Assembly: GCA_027604665.1 (NCBI GenBank)
Contig: JADGIZ010000097.1
Span: 1 to 27,015 of the forward strand
Source of the DNA: Polyrhizophydium stewartii
Taxonomy: Eukaryota; Chytridiomycota; Chytridiomycetes; Rhizophydiales
Direction: 5' to 3'
DNA length: 27,015 bases
Shown: positions 10,201-20,300 of the stretch, in pieces
Layout: each line of letters starts with the position of its first letter
Numbering within the stretch: the first letter of the stretch is position 1
Position numbers and translations under genes: made by a program
The notes under the pieces: generated by a model
Database searches by the model: none
The model's input: the letters and a program-made list of their open reading frames with translations, nothing else
What the model was told of the DNA's origin: nothing

Positions 10201-10556
10201 TGAGGAACATGCCTGCGGGCTGGTGTGGAGGGGGCACCGGTTCGGCGTTCTTACCCCCGATCCAGTTCCTGTCGTGCTTCCAGCGGTTTGACTACCAGAA
10301 GAAGGGCTTCATGTCGTACGAGGACTTTGACGAGGCGCTTACGCAGATCCTGCCCTCGGCGTCCAACCGCGAGCGGCGCGTGCGGTTCAAGCTCGCCGAG
10401 CTGGACTGCCGCAAGGACGCCGTGCCGATTCACCGCCTGGCGCACATTGCGGCGTATATCATCATGTACAGCTGCTACAAGAGCAAGTGGGCAATGCAGT
10501 CGCTGATCTCGCCCGACTTTGTGGAGCACATGACGGGCAAGGAGGGCGGGCGCTGA
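7300..10556 (+). CDS. Coiled-coil protein with TSNAXIP1-N-like start, Cys cluster and C-terminal EF-hand-like segment; probable flagellar protein
   Basis: Twelve inferred exons (7300-7429, 7517-7772, 7835-7942, 8001-8160, 8238-8313, 8376-8434, 8496-8681, 8742-8918, 9001-9363, 9423-9788, 9859-10011, 10074-10556) give 838 residues. The first 130 residues (ALIYEVQLKEAFEGGPKTPS, then FSPVLKVIKDEL and FFSLVDRIDQ) resemble the N-terminal domain of translin-associated factor X-interacting proteins, a ciliary group. Coiled coil follows to about 384. A possible metal site is formed by Cys404, Cys407, Cys419, Cys441 and His443 (FCAKCG, CPHNG). The C-terminal third is helical, with an EF-hand-like loop (FDYQKKGFMSYEDF). 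I do not recognise a named orthologue. The join at 8435 (GC donor) is uncertain, the acceptor before 9001 could instead be 8965, and 10200-10265 may be an in-frame 66-base intron, shortening the protein to 816. The flagellar role is inference. Confidence 0.72.
8435..8495 (+). other. Possible GC-AG intron in the coiled-coil gene
   Basis: Exons KHDLVVDSK and GMLSYDLHQAK are joined in frame if the intron starts at AAG|GCAGGC and ends at CTTCCAG. It is then 61 bases with a CTGAC branch site, like its neighbours. In-phase GT alternatives (GTCGTT, GTTGAT, GTGGAG) have poor donors or make an intron under 50 bases. Confidence 0.4.
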
Positions 10557-10920
10557 CGCATCCATGGCCGAAATGAAGGCGATGGATGGACTTGCACCCA
10601 ATGCTCGCAACGAGTGCTCTTGCTCTGCGTCTCGTCCGCCCAAGGGCCTACGCAGCCGTCTCCGCCGCCGTTGCGTCGGCCGGCGCCAGCCGCGTTGCCG
10701 GTGCGTGCGCGTGCACCTGCGTGCGGCGTCTGCGGCCGCGCGCTCGGCGTCGTCTGAGCGCGGTCCCGCCCCGCACACCCCGCGCCCGCCGGCCGTCGCG
10801 GCGATCTCGTCGCTGACGCTCGACGATGCGTTTTCGTGATGGACCGACCTGCCTGCGCGGGCATGCGCACATGCATGCTGCCGGTGGCCCGCACACGGCT
10901 GCCGCCTCCCCGCAACGCCC
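10557..10920 (+). other. Intergenic region upstream of NDUFS8 holding a possible alternative first exon (10601-10700)
   Basis: This is the longest gap in the window. It contains an ATG at 10601 that opens a presequence-like peptide (MLATSALALRLVRPRAYAA) ending at 10700 before a GTGCGT donor. Spliced to the acceptor at 11026 (CTGCAG) it rejoins the NDUFS8 frame exactly at [11 protein letters not shown]. This would place the gene start 44 bases after its neighbour, in line with the density elsewhere. The implied intron of 326 bases is long and lacks a clear branch site near its end, so this stays an alternative to the 10921 start. Confidence 0.35.
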
Positions 10921-11960
10921 ATGCTCGCTCGGACTCTGTCTCGCACGTCCGCGCACGCCGGCGCCGGCCCTCGCGCCTGCCCCGCTGCCGCCCGTTGCTC
11001 GTCTGGGGCCGCTCGCCTGCCTGCAGCCCGCGCCTACTCGCGGCGTGTCGAGGACCTTGTGCGGGTCCAGCGCCTGGCCGAGAAGAGCGTGGACCCAGAG
11101 GAGCAATACAAGCAGCCGCTCTTTGACAGGGTCGCCCAGAACATGTTCCTCACCGAGATCATGCGCACCATGTGGGTCGTTCTGGAGCAGATGTTCAAGC
11201 CGCCGTACACAATCATGTATCCGTTCGAGAAGGGTCCCCTCAGCCCCCGCTTCCGCGGCGAGCACGCCCTGCGACGATACCCGACCGGCAAGTCTCATGC
11301 ACATTGCCCCGCACGACGATGCGTTTGCACCCGCCCCCCTCTGGCCGCGCGGATGCGAGCTCTGCGTCGTCGTATGCCGCCAATGTCGCATCGAATCGGC
11401 GGGCTTGCTGACGGCTGTGTCTCTTGCGCCTGCACCATCGCCAACGTGCCTGCGGTCGCCCCCTGTCCACTACCCGCCGCTTGCTGCCCCGTTCGCACCC
11501 GCCAGGCGAGGAGCGGTGCATTTCGTGCAAGCTCTGCGAGGCCATCTGCCCGGCCCAGGCCATCACCATTGAGGCCGAGCCTCGCGAGGACGGCAGCCGC
11601 CGCACGACCCGCTACGATATCGACATGACCAAGGTGCGGGCGGCGCAGCGCTGTGCGCTGTGGTCCTGACCGCAAGCTGACGTCTCGCCATATCCACCAG
11701 TGCATCTTCTGCGGCTTCTGCCAGGAGGCCTGCCCCGTGGACGCCATCGTCGAAGGCCCCAACTTCGAGTACGCGACCGAGACGCATGAAGAGCTGCTGT
11801 ACAACAAGGAGAAGCTCCTTGCCAACGGCGACAAGTGGGAGGTTGGTTTCTGCGCTGTCCAAAGCGTCATTGCCGCCTCATTTGCTCATGCATTTGCTTG
11901 GTCGGGCATCCGCAGGCCGAGATTGCCCGCAACCTCAAGGCGGACCATCTGTACAGATGA
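10921..11960 (+). CDS. NDUFS8: NADH:ubiquinone oxidoreductase 23 kDa iron-sulfur subunit (TYKY)
   Basis: Four exons (10921-11287, 11506-11633, 11701-11841, 11916-11960) give 226 residues, near the usual 210-230. The first 40 residues are rich in Ala and Arg without acidic residues and end at ARAYSRR, a good mitochondrial presequence with an Arg-based cleavage site. The core ([29 protein letters not shown]) leads to two 4Fe-4S motifs, [12 protein letters not shown] and [12 protein letters not shown], which bind clusters N6a and N6b. The C-terminus [20 protein letters not shown] is the family ending. The protein sits in the peripheral arm of complex I on the matrix side and passes electrons towards N2 and quinone. 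The first intron starts with GCAAGT. An alternative upstream first exon at 10601-10700 would replace the presequence and leave the mature protein unchanged (224 residues). Confidence 0.96.
11288..11505 (+). other. GC-AG intron in NDUFS8
   Basis: The join [13 protein letters not shown] is fixed by the highly conserved sequence around the first iron-sulfur motif. Only a donor at ACCG|GCAAGT with acceptor CGCCAG|GC gives that protein. The nearby GT donor (GTCTCA) puts the next exon out of frame. Confidence 0.85.
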
Positions 11961-12147
11961 TGCGCCGTCAGATCCTGGGATCGGCCCGCCGGATGCGCTC
12001 GAAGGCCTCTGTGCTGCGCTGCATCGCTCGGGCATCCGTCTGCCGTGTCCGGCTTCATGCGCATCCGACGACCGCATCTCATTAAACAGGGGTTGCCCGA
12101 GCTAGCAGCTGCCCGCCCGTCGTGCTGCAAGTCTGACGAGCCGCGGC

Positions 12148-15100
12148 TCAGCTGATTGCAACGGGAATGCGGTCGCGCAAAGTTGGCGGCGAAGGAGCCG
12201 CGATCGCAGCCATTCGCGATGGCGAGATGGTGGGATCCATGTCGGGCGTGCAGCTCATGCAAGCCTTGAGATTGAGCACACGCCGCCGGTCGTCCACGTG
12301 TTTGCTGCGTTCCGCAAGAAGCTGCGTGCGGCGCTCTCGAATCGCCTTGATTTGCTGAGCGAGTAACTCTTGGTGTTTGAGCTGCAGCTGGATCTCGCTC
12401 TTGAGCCTCTTGTTCTCTCGATACGCCGTCGTGGTCGCCTTGTTGATGAAATTCGAGAGTTGCTGGAACGTGTGCGCCATGCGTCAGTAAGCTCGCCAAT
12501 ATTGCTGCTGCGGCGCAAGACCACATACCGTCTTTGCTTTGTCGATGATCTCCATGATGCGGTCGACAACTGTCTGCTCCGCCTCATTCTCCTCTGCGCG
12601 GATCTTTTCCTCGTACTGCCGCAAAATGCGTGTCTGCTCGGCGATCAAGTGGTCCTTGAGCTCATACTCGGCGGCGATCCGCTTTGCAATGACCTCGGGA
12701 TCGAGGAAGGTCATGGTCTGCGCAAAGATCGCGTCAGCCGGCGCGCATCTCACAAGCAGCATGCCCAGCGCTTTCGTCGGCGCACCGCCAAGTCACCTTA
12801 AACTCGCGCAGCGCAATGAGCTCGTCCGCCTGCGACTCGTACGCCTTTTTTGCATTCTGAAACTTGGTCTCATATTCTGCAAGTCAATGTTGAAAAATGC
12901 TGCTGTGAGCCAACGCATCTTTACCGTTAAGCGCGCTCTCTGGCCGAATCGCACCTTGCAGATTTCGCTCGCACTGCTGGATAAAGACGGCGTATTCCTT
13001 GGCAAGGCGTTGCCGCTGCAGCGCCTTTTCTCGCTGCAACTTTTTGATGTGGTGGTCCGACTCTTCGTTCTTTGTCAATGTCTCGGAAACGCGCTTGTTC
13101 TGCGCAACGTGGTGAGCACGGCAAGTTTGAAGCTCCTTTGCGGCATAATAACGCGCCGCAACACACAATATCGGCCACGACGCGCTCGTACTGGTCTCGC
13201 AGCCGTGTGTTTTCTTCCTTGCTGGAACAAGAGGGAGGCCAGCGTTAGTTCAAAATCGCAAAGTCGATAGTTGAATTCACCAAAATGCGGCTCATGGGTG
13301 GTACTCACAGCGATAGCATTGTCTTGTGATATGCATTCAGCGATGACATGTGCGTGATGATGCTTTTGGGTGAGCGAATCACGATCAGCTGGGTACGTTG
13401 CGCTGGCAAGCATTTAGGCCTGCAACTTACTATACTCGAGTCTCCTCGAGCGTTTGGACCTTTTGGATCATGCGCTGCTTGAGAGTCTCCTTGTACTTTT
13501 TGCGAAGGCGCTCGATCGCGCGAGGATTTTTGGAGGCGTTTGAGCGGCCCAGGTTCTTGTCGATGAGAAACTCGTCCATGGCCCCGATCTCGGTGGCATG
13601 CAGGGCAGCAGCAAGTGCGCGACGCGCGCCGATCCGGATGCTGCGGCCGCCCATGAGAAAGCGAGCATAAACATCGCCGGGGCCGCGGAACGTTCCCGTG
13701 GTGTTGCCCAGCAGATTGAGCTGCGAGCCCGTGAGTGCCGTGAGGGGATTCGAATGCAGCTGCTGCGTCTGTCGAGCAGCGTCGTGCCGCTGTCGCCCGC
13801 CGCGCGCGTGGCGCTCATCTTGGCTTCCACGTTGGCCCGAACTGCCGCTGCCGCCTCCATCGCCGCCACCTTCGGCGATTTCGCGCGCTTCGGCAGCCTC
13901 GAGCTCGGCGTCCTCCTGCATTGCGATGCGGATACCGATTCCGATGCCGACGTCCGCGCCGCTCACGCCGTCACTGCCTTGCGATACGTCCGGCCGGCTC
14001 TCACCGCTCTCGGCGCTTGCGGGGTTCGAGCGCAGCGGCGAGTCGCCATCGATGGCAATGTCGTCGCCGTCCCCATCGGGGTCAATGTCGTCGTCAGCAA
14101 CAAGATCGAATCCGTCGCTGTCTGTCGCGCTTTCTGGCCGGCTCTCGCTGTCAAGTCGTGCTTTGGAGTGTCCAGAACGCCTGCTGCCCCGCGACTTGCT
14201 CGCCGCACTGCGCATGTCGTTTCTGTCGCCGGTTGTGCTGACGGCCGGATCGGCGGAGACGTCTTGACTGTGGCCGGTCTCCTCAGTGCAGGGATCGGTG
14301 CTTTTGTCAACGGAAGATGCGAACCTGACGCCTTTTTGCACAGGATCGAGAATTTGTGTCGAGCGAGTCATTGCGTCTGTATCATTCGTTGTGCTGAGCT
14401 GTGCAACCGCCAATAGGCCGCATGCCTCATTCTCTTCCGCATCGTCGCCGTCCTCCTCGTCGCTATCGACGCCGTCGTCGCCGAATGGCATATCTTCGCT
14501 ACCGTCTTCATAGTCGCGGCTATTGGCACGCCCTCTCTTTGCTCGTCTGCTTGCTCTGCTGTTTGCTCGCTTGTTCGCATGCTTCTGGCTCGCGCGAGAG
14601 CTTTGGGCACTGGCGCGGCTCGGCGATCGCCGTCTGCCTGTGAGTCCCGCCGAGCTCGCCATGCGGCTAGGCGACGTAGATGCGCGACGCGGGCTGCGCT
14701 GGCTCTTTGGGGCCGGCGCAACCGTGGCGACACTGGATACCTCCTTGACGAGCGATAGCATGCGGCCGCTGGCAATTGCAGCATTGAGCGTCAGATTCGG
14801 ATGTGCAAACGAAAAGCGACGATCAAAGTCGAGCTCGACAACGTCTCGATCGTCTGCTTCCTCTGAGGCCGAGTCGCTGCCATCGCTCGAGCCCGAGTGC
14901 GAATGGCAGCCAAAGTTTGAATCCTGCCCTGGATTACCGGAGACGTAGTGCGTGCGATCCTGCGCGCTTGCACTGCGCTGCGCTTTGAGCAGGCCTCGAG
15001 GCCCATGCAGCCGACCGCCCAAACGTAGCTGCTCTGCGATGTTGGACGGTCTTGGGAGCGAGATCGAGCGGACGCTCCGACTCTGGCGCATCGAGTGGGT

Positions 15101-15925
15101 ATTGCGCTCGTGCGTTGATGTAGCCTCGGACGAAAGAGGCCGCTTGGAGGTAGGTTTCGACGCTGGGCTACCGTCCGACGTGGGCAAGCGGCTTCTTGCG
15201 CGACTATGGGGCGATTGGCCGCTGCCTGTCCATGGTGAGGTGCGAGCCGGCGACGGCTGCCGCGACTTTGTCTCGCCTGTGCCGGTGCGCGGCGGCGGCG
15301 ACTGGCTCAACGCGCGGCTTGCTCGCGGCATGAGCCTTTGAGCGCCTACATTAGGGCGAAGAGGGTCTCCGGGAACATTCATGGTAAAGTCGGGCGCCAT
15401 CAGAGCCTTTCCGATATTGTCCAAAGCGGCAGGCATCGGGGGCGGCCTTGGGCGCTGTTGCCCAGCCTGCTGAGAGCCATGATGAGCTGCGTGCGGGCTG
15501 GGGAGCGAGGTCACCGAAAAATCGACGCTCTGTGCGTGGCTCGCTGCCGACGATGGACGGCGCCGCACGGCATGCCCTGCAGAGCGCTGATGGGCTTGCA
15601 GGTTCTCCCACTCGCGGGTCGTCATGGGAATCATGCTGCTGATCTGCTGGGTCTCGACGGCCGACGGCACGACCGCCGCGTTGGGTGCCAGCCGGGCAGC
15701 ATCATTCTGCAGCCTCGCCCAGTCTTCCCAGTGCGAGATGCGGCGGCTCGAAGGCACGATCTGGGTGACGGTGCGTCGCCGCTGCGAGGCAAGCTGCGCC
15801 GGCGCCGGGTCGCGAGGCGGATGTGGGTGAAACGCCTGTGTAGATGAGGCCTGTGGATGTCTGGTCCTATCGGATGGCGCCAGCTCCGGCTCAAGGGGCA
15901 GCGTGGGTTCGTCCGCGCCCTGCAT
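12148..15925 (-). CDS. Large disordered protein with C-terminal coiled coil, DUF4515/BBOF1-like; probable basal-body or flagellar protein
   Basis: Seven exons in coding order (13431-15925, 13309-13362, 13167-13221, 12955-13099, 12797-12876, 12529-12717, 12148-12462) give 1110 residues. The first 740 residues are disordered, rich in Ser, Arg, Pro and Asp, with RS-type patches (RRRSPSRASAQSSRASQK) and acidic runs (DDGVDSDEEDGDDAEENE). From about 790 onward the chain is charged helix (NPRAIERLRKKYKETLKQRM, LKEENTRLRDQYERV, KRVSETLTKNEESDHHIKKL, LIAEQTRILRQYEEKIRAEE, FINKATTTAYRENKRLKSEI). The closing part recalls the DUF4515 coiled coil of BBOF1/CCDC176-type basal-body proteins, though I am only moderately sure. 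The first exon seems to end in a TAG stop, but this is split by a perfect GTAAGT donor, and splicing continues the same coiled coil. If that intron is retained, an 831-residue protein ends there. Divergent from EXOSC8. Confidence 0.65.
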
Positions 15926-16002
15926 CCAGTCGAGCGTGGCAACCGCTGTGCGACGGCTGCTGGGGCAAGGGCCAATTTTCTGACCTTGACCCCATTGCCG
16001 AC
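15926..16002. promoter_or_regulatory. 77-base divergent promoter region with a CCAAT box
   Basis: The start codons of the coiled-coil gene (15925, minus) and EXOSC8 (16003, plus) are 77 bases apart. A CCAAT pentamer lies at 15972-15976 on the plus strand, about 27 bases before the EXOSC8 start. CCAAT boxes bind the Hap/NF-Y complex and often serve divergent promoters. Evidence is positional only. Confidence 0.35.
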
Positions 16003-17276
16003 ATGAGCGGCGACGCGGCGACCGGCGGCTTTGTGCTGGATCCGGACACGTTCAAGAAGATCCAGCCGCTCGAGTACCACCGCCGGTTCCTCGAGCAGGA
16101 CGTGCGCGCCGACGGCCGCCCGCTGCGGATGTTCCGCGCGCTCGAGTTTCGGGCCGGTGCGTGCTGCTGCTTGCCGAGACGGCCTTGTCGCTGTGGGACG
16201 CTGACGGCTGTCCGCACCCGCGTGGCTGCGTGGGCGGGCCGCTCGTGCGCGCACCCACTGCACGCCGTATCAGGCGTCATCACATCGGCGGCGGGCTCCG
16301 CCATGGTCCGGCTTGGCGAGACGACTGTGCTATGCGCCATCAAGGCGGAACTCGCCGCACCATCGCCAACCGCACCTCGACGAGGATTCTTGGGTGCGGC
16401 GAGGGACTTTTGGACGTGCCCACCAGCAAGCCGCAGGCGTCGCTGACCTGCGCATGCGCAGTCCCAAACATCGACCTGCCGGCGCTGTGCTCGCCGCAGT
16501 TTCGGCCCGGCCCTCCCGGCGAGCTCACGCAGAGCCTGAGCACGTTCCTGGAGCACATTATATCCAGGTGCTGCCGCCAAAGGCGGATCGAGCTGCGTCT
16601 GCGCTCGGTGCTGACGCCGCAAGGACCCGCAGCGGACACATCATCGATCTCGACACGCTGTGCGTGGCATCGGGGCGGGCTGTCTGGGTGCTCTATGCGG
16701 ATATCATCTGCCTCAACTACGCAGGCAACGTTCTCGATGCCGCCGTCGCCGCGCTGATGGCGGCTCTGCGCAACGGTGATGCCCGTCTTGCCCGGGGAGG
16801 CATCGGCGGCGTGCTGACTCGAGTTGCTCGGCATGCGCATCGTCCGATCGGCGACAGTCCGCCTCCCCGATGTCACGGTCGGCGAGGATGCCGATGCCGA
16901 TGCGGCGCCGGTCATCAGCGGCAAGCCATCCAAGCCCATCCATCTCAGCCGTTCGCTTGTGTCGTCGACCTTTGGCGTCTTTGACAAGTGAGGCTGCCGC
17001 ACATGGAGACAGAGTTGAGCGCCGGCGCACGCATGCTGACCCGCACGCCGGTCTTGGACCATCAACAGACAGCTGCTGCTCGCAGATCCGACAAATGAGG
17101 AGGAGGCGCTTGTGTCGTCGTCCGTGTCCGTTGTGCTGGACGACAAGGACGTGGTGTGCGGCGTCTTCAAGCCGGGCGGCGCCGCGGCGTCCAAGGCGCT
17201 GATCGACGAGTGCATCGCAGCAGCCCGCGAGCGCACGTCCCGGCTGGTGGAGGCGCTCGGCGGCCTCGGCAAGTGA
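16003..17276 (+). CDS. EXOSC8: Exosome complex component RRP43 (RNase PH-like ring subunit)
   Basis: Six exons (16003-16156, 16274-16393, 16462-16567, 16633-16775, 16858-16987, 17069-17276) give 286 residues; human EXOSC8 has 276. Diagnostic segments in order are IQPLEYHRRFLEQDVRADGR, the RNase PH strand GSAMVRLGETTVLCAIKAEL, VPNIDLPALCSPQFRPGPPG, GRAVWVLYADIICLNYAGNV, ALMAALRNVRLPDVTV, SSTFGVFDKQLLLADPTNEE and VVCGVFKPGGA. The C-terminal helix (RERTSRLVEALGGLG) matches the family. RRP43 is one of six RNase PH-fold proteins forming the catalytically inert ring of the RNA exosome, which feeds RNA to Rrp44 and Rrp6 in nucleus and cytoplasm. The PNIDLPALCS and LYADIICLNY motifs fit EXOSC8 better than EXOSC7 or EXOSC9. 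HID1 starts only 40 bases after its stop codon on the same strand. Confidence 0.95.
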
Positions 17277-17316
17277 ATGAAATCGCGAGGTTCCCCCAGC
17301 GACCAACCGGCCGGCC

Positions 17317-20300
17317 ATGGGTGCGGCCGAGAGCAAGCTGTCGTTCCGCAAGAACGTCTTTGCGCTCTACGAACAGCAGGCAAGCCGGTGCACGTCCGGT
17401 GGCCCGAGTCTCGCCCGCAGAGCTCCGTCGGCCTGCAGCCGCCTTGCGCAGCCCCCCGCCCGGGCCGCCCCCGCCGCACGGGCCGCCCGCACGGCTGGGC
17501 TCGCACGCCGCGCCGCCGCGAGGCAGATTGCGCGACTGGCGGTGGCTGCGGCCGGCAGCCACGGGCGGCGTCGCGCGGCCGCCTCGGGCGCCTGCGCAAG
17601 GACCGCCGCTGCCCCATGCCGCAGCGCAGCGCCATGCGTGCCGAGCGTGCTGACTCTGCTCGCACGACCCGTGGTCGAACTCGCGCTGTTCTTGATATCC
17701 TCCCGCCAAACCCGGCTCGGGCGCCCGCCGTGGGCATGGACGGACGGACGGACGGACAGGCCATACCGCCCGAGAACCACGGCTTCTGGGACTCATTCCT
17801 TCAGCTCCCCGACTCTGCCGAGGATGTCTTCAACCTTGTCTCGCCAAAGGACATCCGCAAGATCATCCAGGACCGCCCCGAAAACATCGAAACGCTGATC
17901 CAAAAGGTCTGCCGAGCCCGTTCGCATCAACGGACTGCAGTCTGCTGCCGCCGCCGCATCCGCGCCGCATCAGCACTGACGCTCTGGTGCTAACTCTGAG
18001 CGACTTCCCGCTCGTTCATGCAGGCCGCGGCGCGCATTCTGGGCTTTGTGCAGATCTCCTCGACGCCAGCCCTCGATGGATTCAGGGACGTGCTCAACGC
18101 CGTGCGCATCCTGACTCGCACGCTGCCGTTTGTGTTTGAGCTCGAGGACGGCGGTGCGCTCGAAACCAAGATCTTCTGGTCCAACGATATCCAGGATGCC
18201 TCGTCGAGCGCCGCAGCCGAGTCCGCCGAGGCACCTATCCCGACGCTCGGAAGTCGGCTCGCGCTCGCTGTCGTGCAGCTTCTATTTTTCAAGCGGTGAG
18301 TCTCATGCACATCTCCGGATATGCTTGCATTGCGGCGCCTCTGAACCGAATCTGCTCAGCTTCACGATTTCCGAGAGCGTCGGCGGCAACGAGAACGTGC
18401 AATATGCCATCTGGTGAGCGTCGCTGCGCAGTCAAGTCTGCCCGCGCACGGCGCTGATGTTGCGTGTCACCCGCCAATAGGCAGCGCGGGGTCGGCGCCA
18501 ACGTCGCGATCGCCCCATCCAAGGACGAATCCATCCGCCGCACCGAAGTCCTGCGGCTGCTTCTCACGCTCCTCTCGCGCACGCTCTATGTCAAGCCCTC
18601 GAGCCTCATCGCCACGGACAACCCCTGGGCTCGCATCATCACGACTCGGCTCGGGAAGAAGCCCGTGCTCGCGCTGCTGTGCTCGCTGATCAACACCATC
18701 GTGTCGTACGACCCAATTGGATGGGCCGCCCTGCCGTACAACCACGCAAGTTTTTTTGCCGCAAACAGCATGCCATCCATCATCTCCGGCGCTGCTGACT
18801 CTTCACCGCTTGCATCGCAGCTTCTTTTCGGCGACATCACTGAGGCGCTTGTGACCGTGTGCATTCAGACGCTGACTGTGCTTCTGGATTACAAGTCTTG
18901 GGAGGCGCCTTCGAGTGCGCGCGTGCGCAAGGCCAGGTGACTGCTGCCTCTGTGAAGGCTTCTCGTGCTGCGATGCCCCGCGATCTGACAGGACGGCCCT
19001 CAGTACACGCCCCTCGCTCGCAGATCCCGCCACGCAGGACCAGGCCGAGGCGGCCACCGACACGCCTGCCTCGACGACGGTGAGAGCGCTCTGTCTGTCG
19101 GCACTTGATGTCGTCTTTCTCATTCCAAAGCGCCCCGCAGATGAGCGGCACCGCCAACGACTTCCGGTACTACATGGGCAAACTCCACCGCCCAGCCGAC
19201 TTTTCGATCATCGCTTCAGGAATCACCCGCCTGCTGCGCAATCCGCTTGATGTGAGCCTGCGCCGCCAAAGGTGTGCTGCCAAAAGCTCTGCGACAGTCA
19301 GACTCACCGATAATTGTGCGGAAAATGTGCTGCAGGCCGGCAAGGCGTATCTCCCCGGTTCAACCAAAAAGGTGGCGCTGACGTCGGAGCTCGTTGCGCT
19401 CCTCTGGACGCTCATAAACACGAACGAGGTTTGTGAACATTTACATACACTGGTTGTACGTACACACAAGAGCTAACTATACGCACCTCGACGCTTGCCC
19501 ATCGCTGCAGGGCTTCTTGCGCCACGTTGTGGAGCTGCCGCATGTGCTCGTGATCATCGAGGCGCTGCTCAGCGTGTGCCTTGAAGTGCGCAGGGACCCA
19601 TGTGAGTATGCTGCAATCGGTGGCGTGAATCGGAACCTGCATGCTGACCCAGCCTTGTCACCGCAGCCCGCGCAGGTGCCCTTCGCCTCGCGTGCTTCAC
19701 CTTGCACATCTTGTCGCAGGAGCGTGGGTTCGGCATTGCGCTTAACGAGCCGTTTGACATGTCGTCCGTGGGCTCGCTCTCCAAGCACTTTCCGATCTTC
19801 TCTTCTGGGTGCTGGGCAGACTTTTTGTTCCTCGTGCGTCTGATTGCGCTTGTCGTGATACTGCACATCGCCCAGAGCGCCGTGGCTGACGCCAACACGC
19901 CGCTTAGTCCATCTATGTGATCCTGTCGACCACAGGGCCAACCAGGCCGGTGATTCTGACGCTTCAGGAGCCGCTCATGGTCGTGCTCACCAACGCATCG
20001 CCACTGGTCAAGTCGATGACGGCGACGACGGCGAACAAGATGATCTCGCTGTTTGACGTGTTTTCGAGCCCGGCGTTCCTGCTGTCCAAGGAGCACAACT
20101 TCCGCCTGCTCTTTTACTTGCTCGACATGTTCAACAACATTGTGCAGTACCAGTTTGCCGGCAACGCGCAGCTCATCTACTCGATCGTGCGGCACAAGGA
20201 GCGCATCGTCCAGCTGAGCTCGCTGACACTGGAGAAGGCAATTGCAGAGGTCGAGCGCATGCGCACGCTGGACGCCCAGCGGCGTGCTGGTCTGTCGCGG

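Noticed and set aside
10200..10265. A certain intron near the end of the coiled-coil gene
   Set aside because: Donor GTGAGG and acceptor ATCCAG exist, but the 66 bases are in frame without a stop and no CTGAC branch site is seen, so I kept it as coding with a note.
16340..17764. A 474-codon open frame on the minus strand
   Set aside because: It lies opposite EXOSC8 and the first HID1 exon, where the plus strand has well-conserved proteins. The product is low-complexity Arg/Ser-rich.
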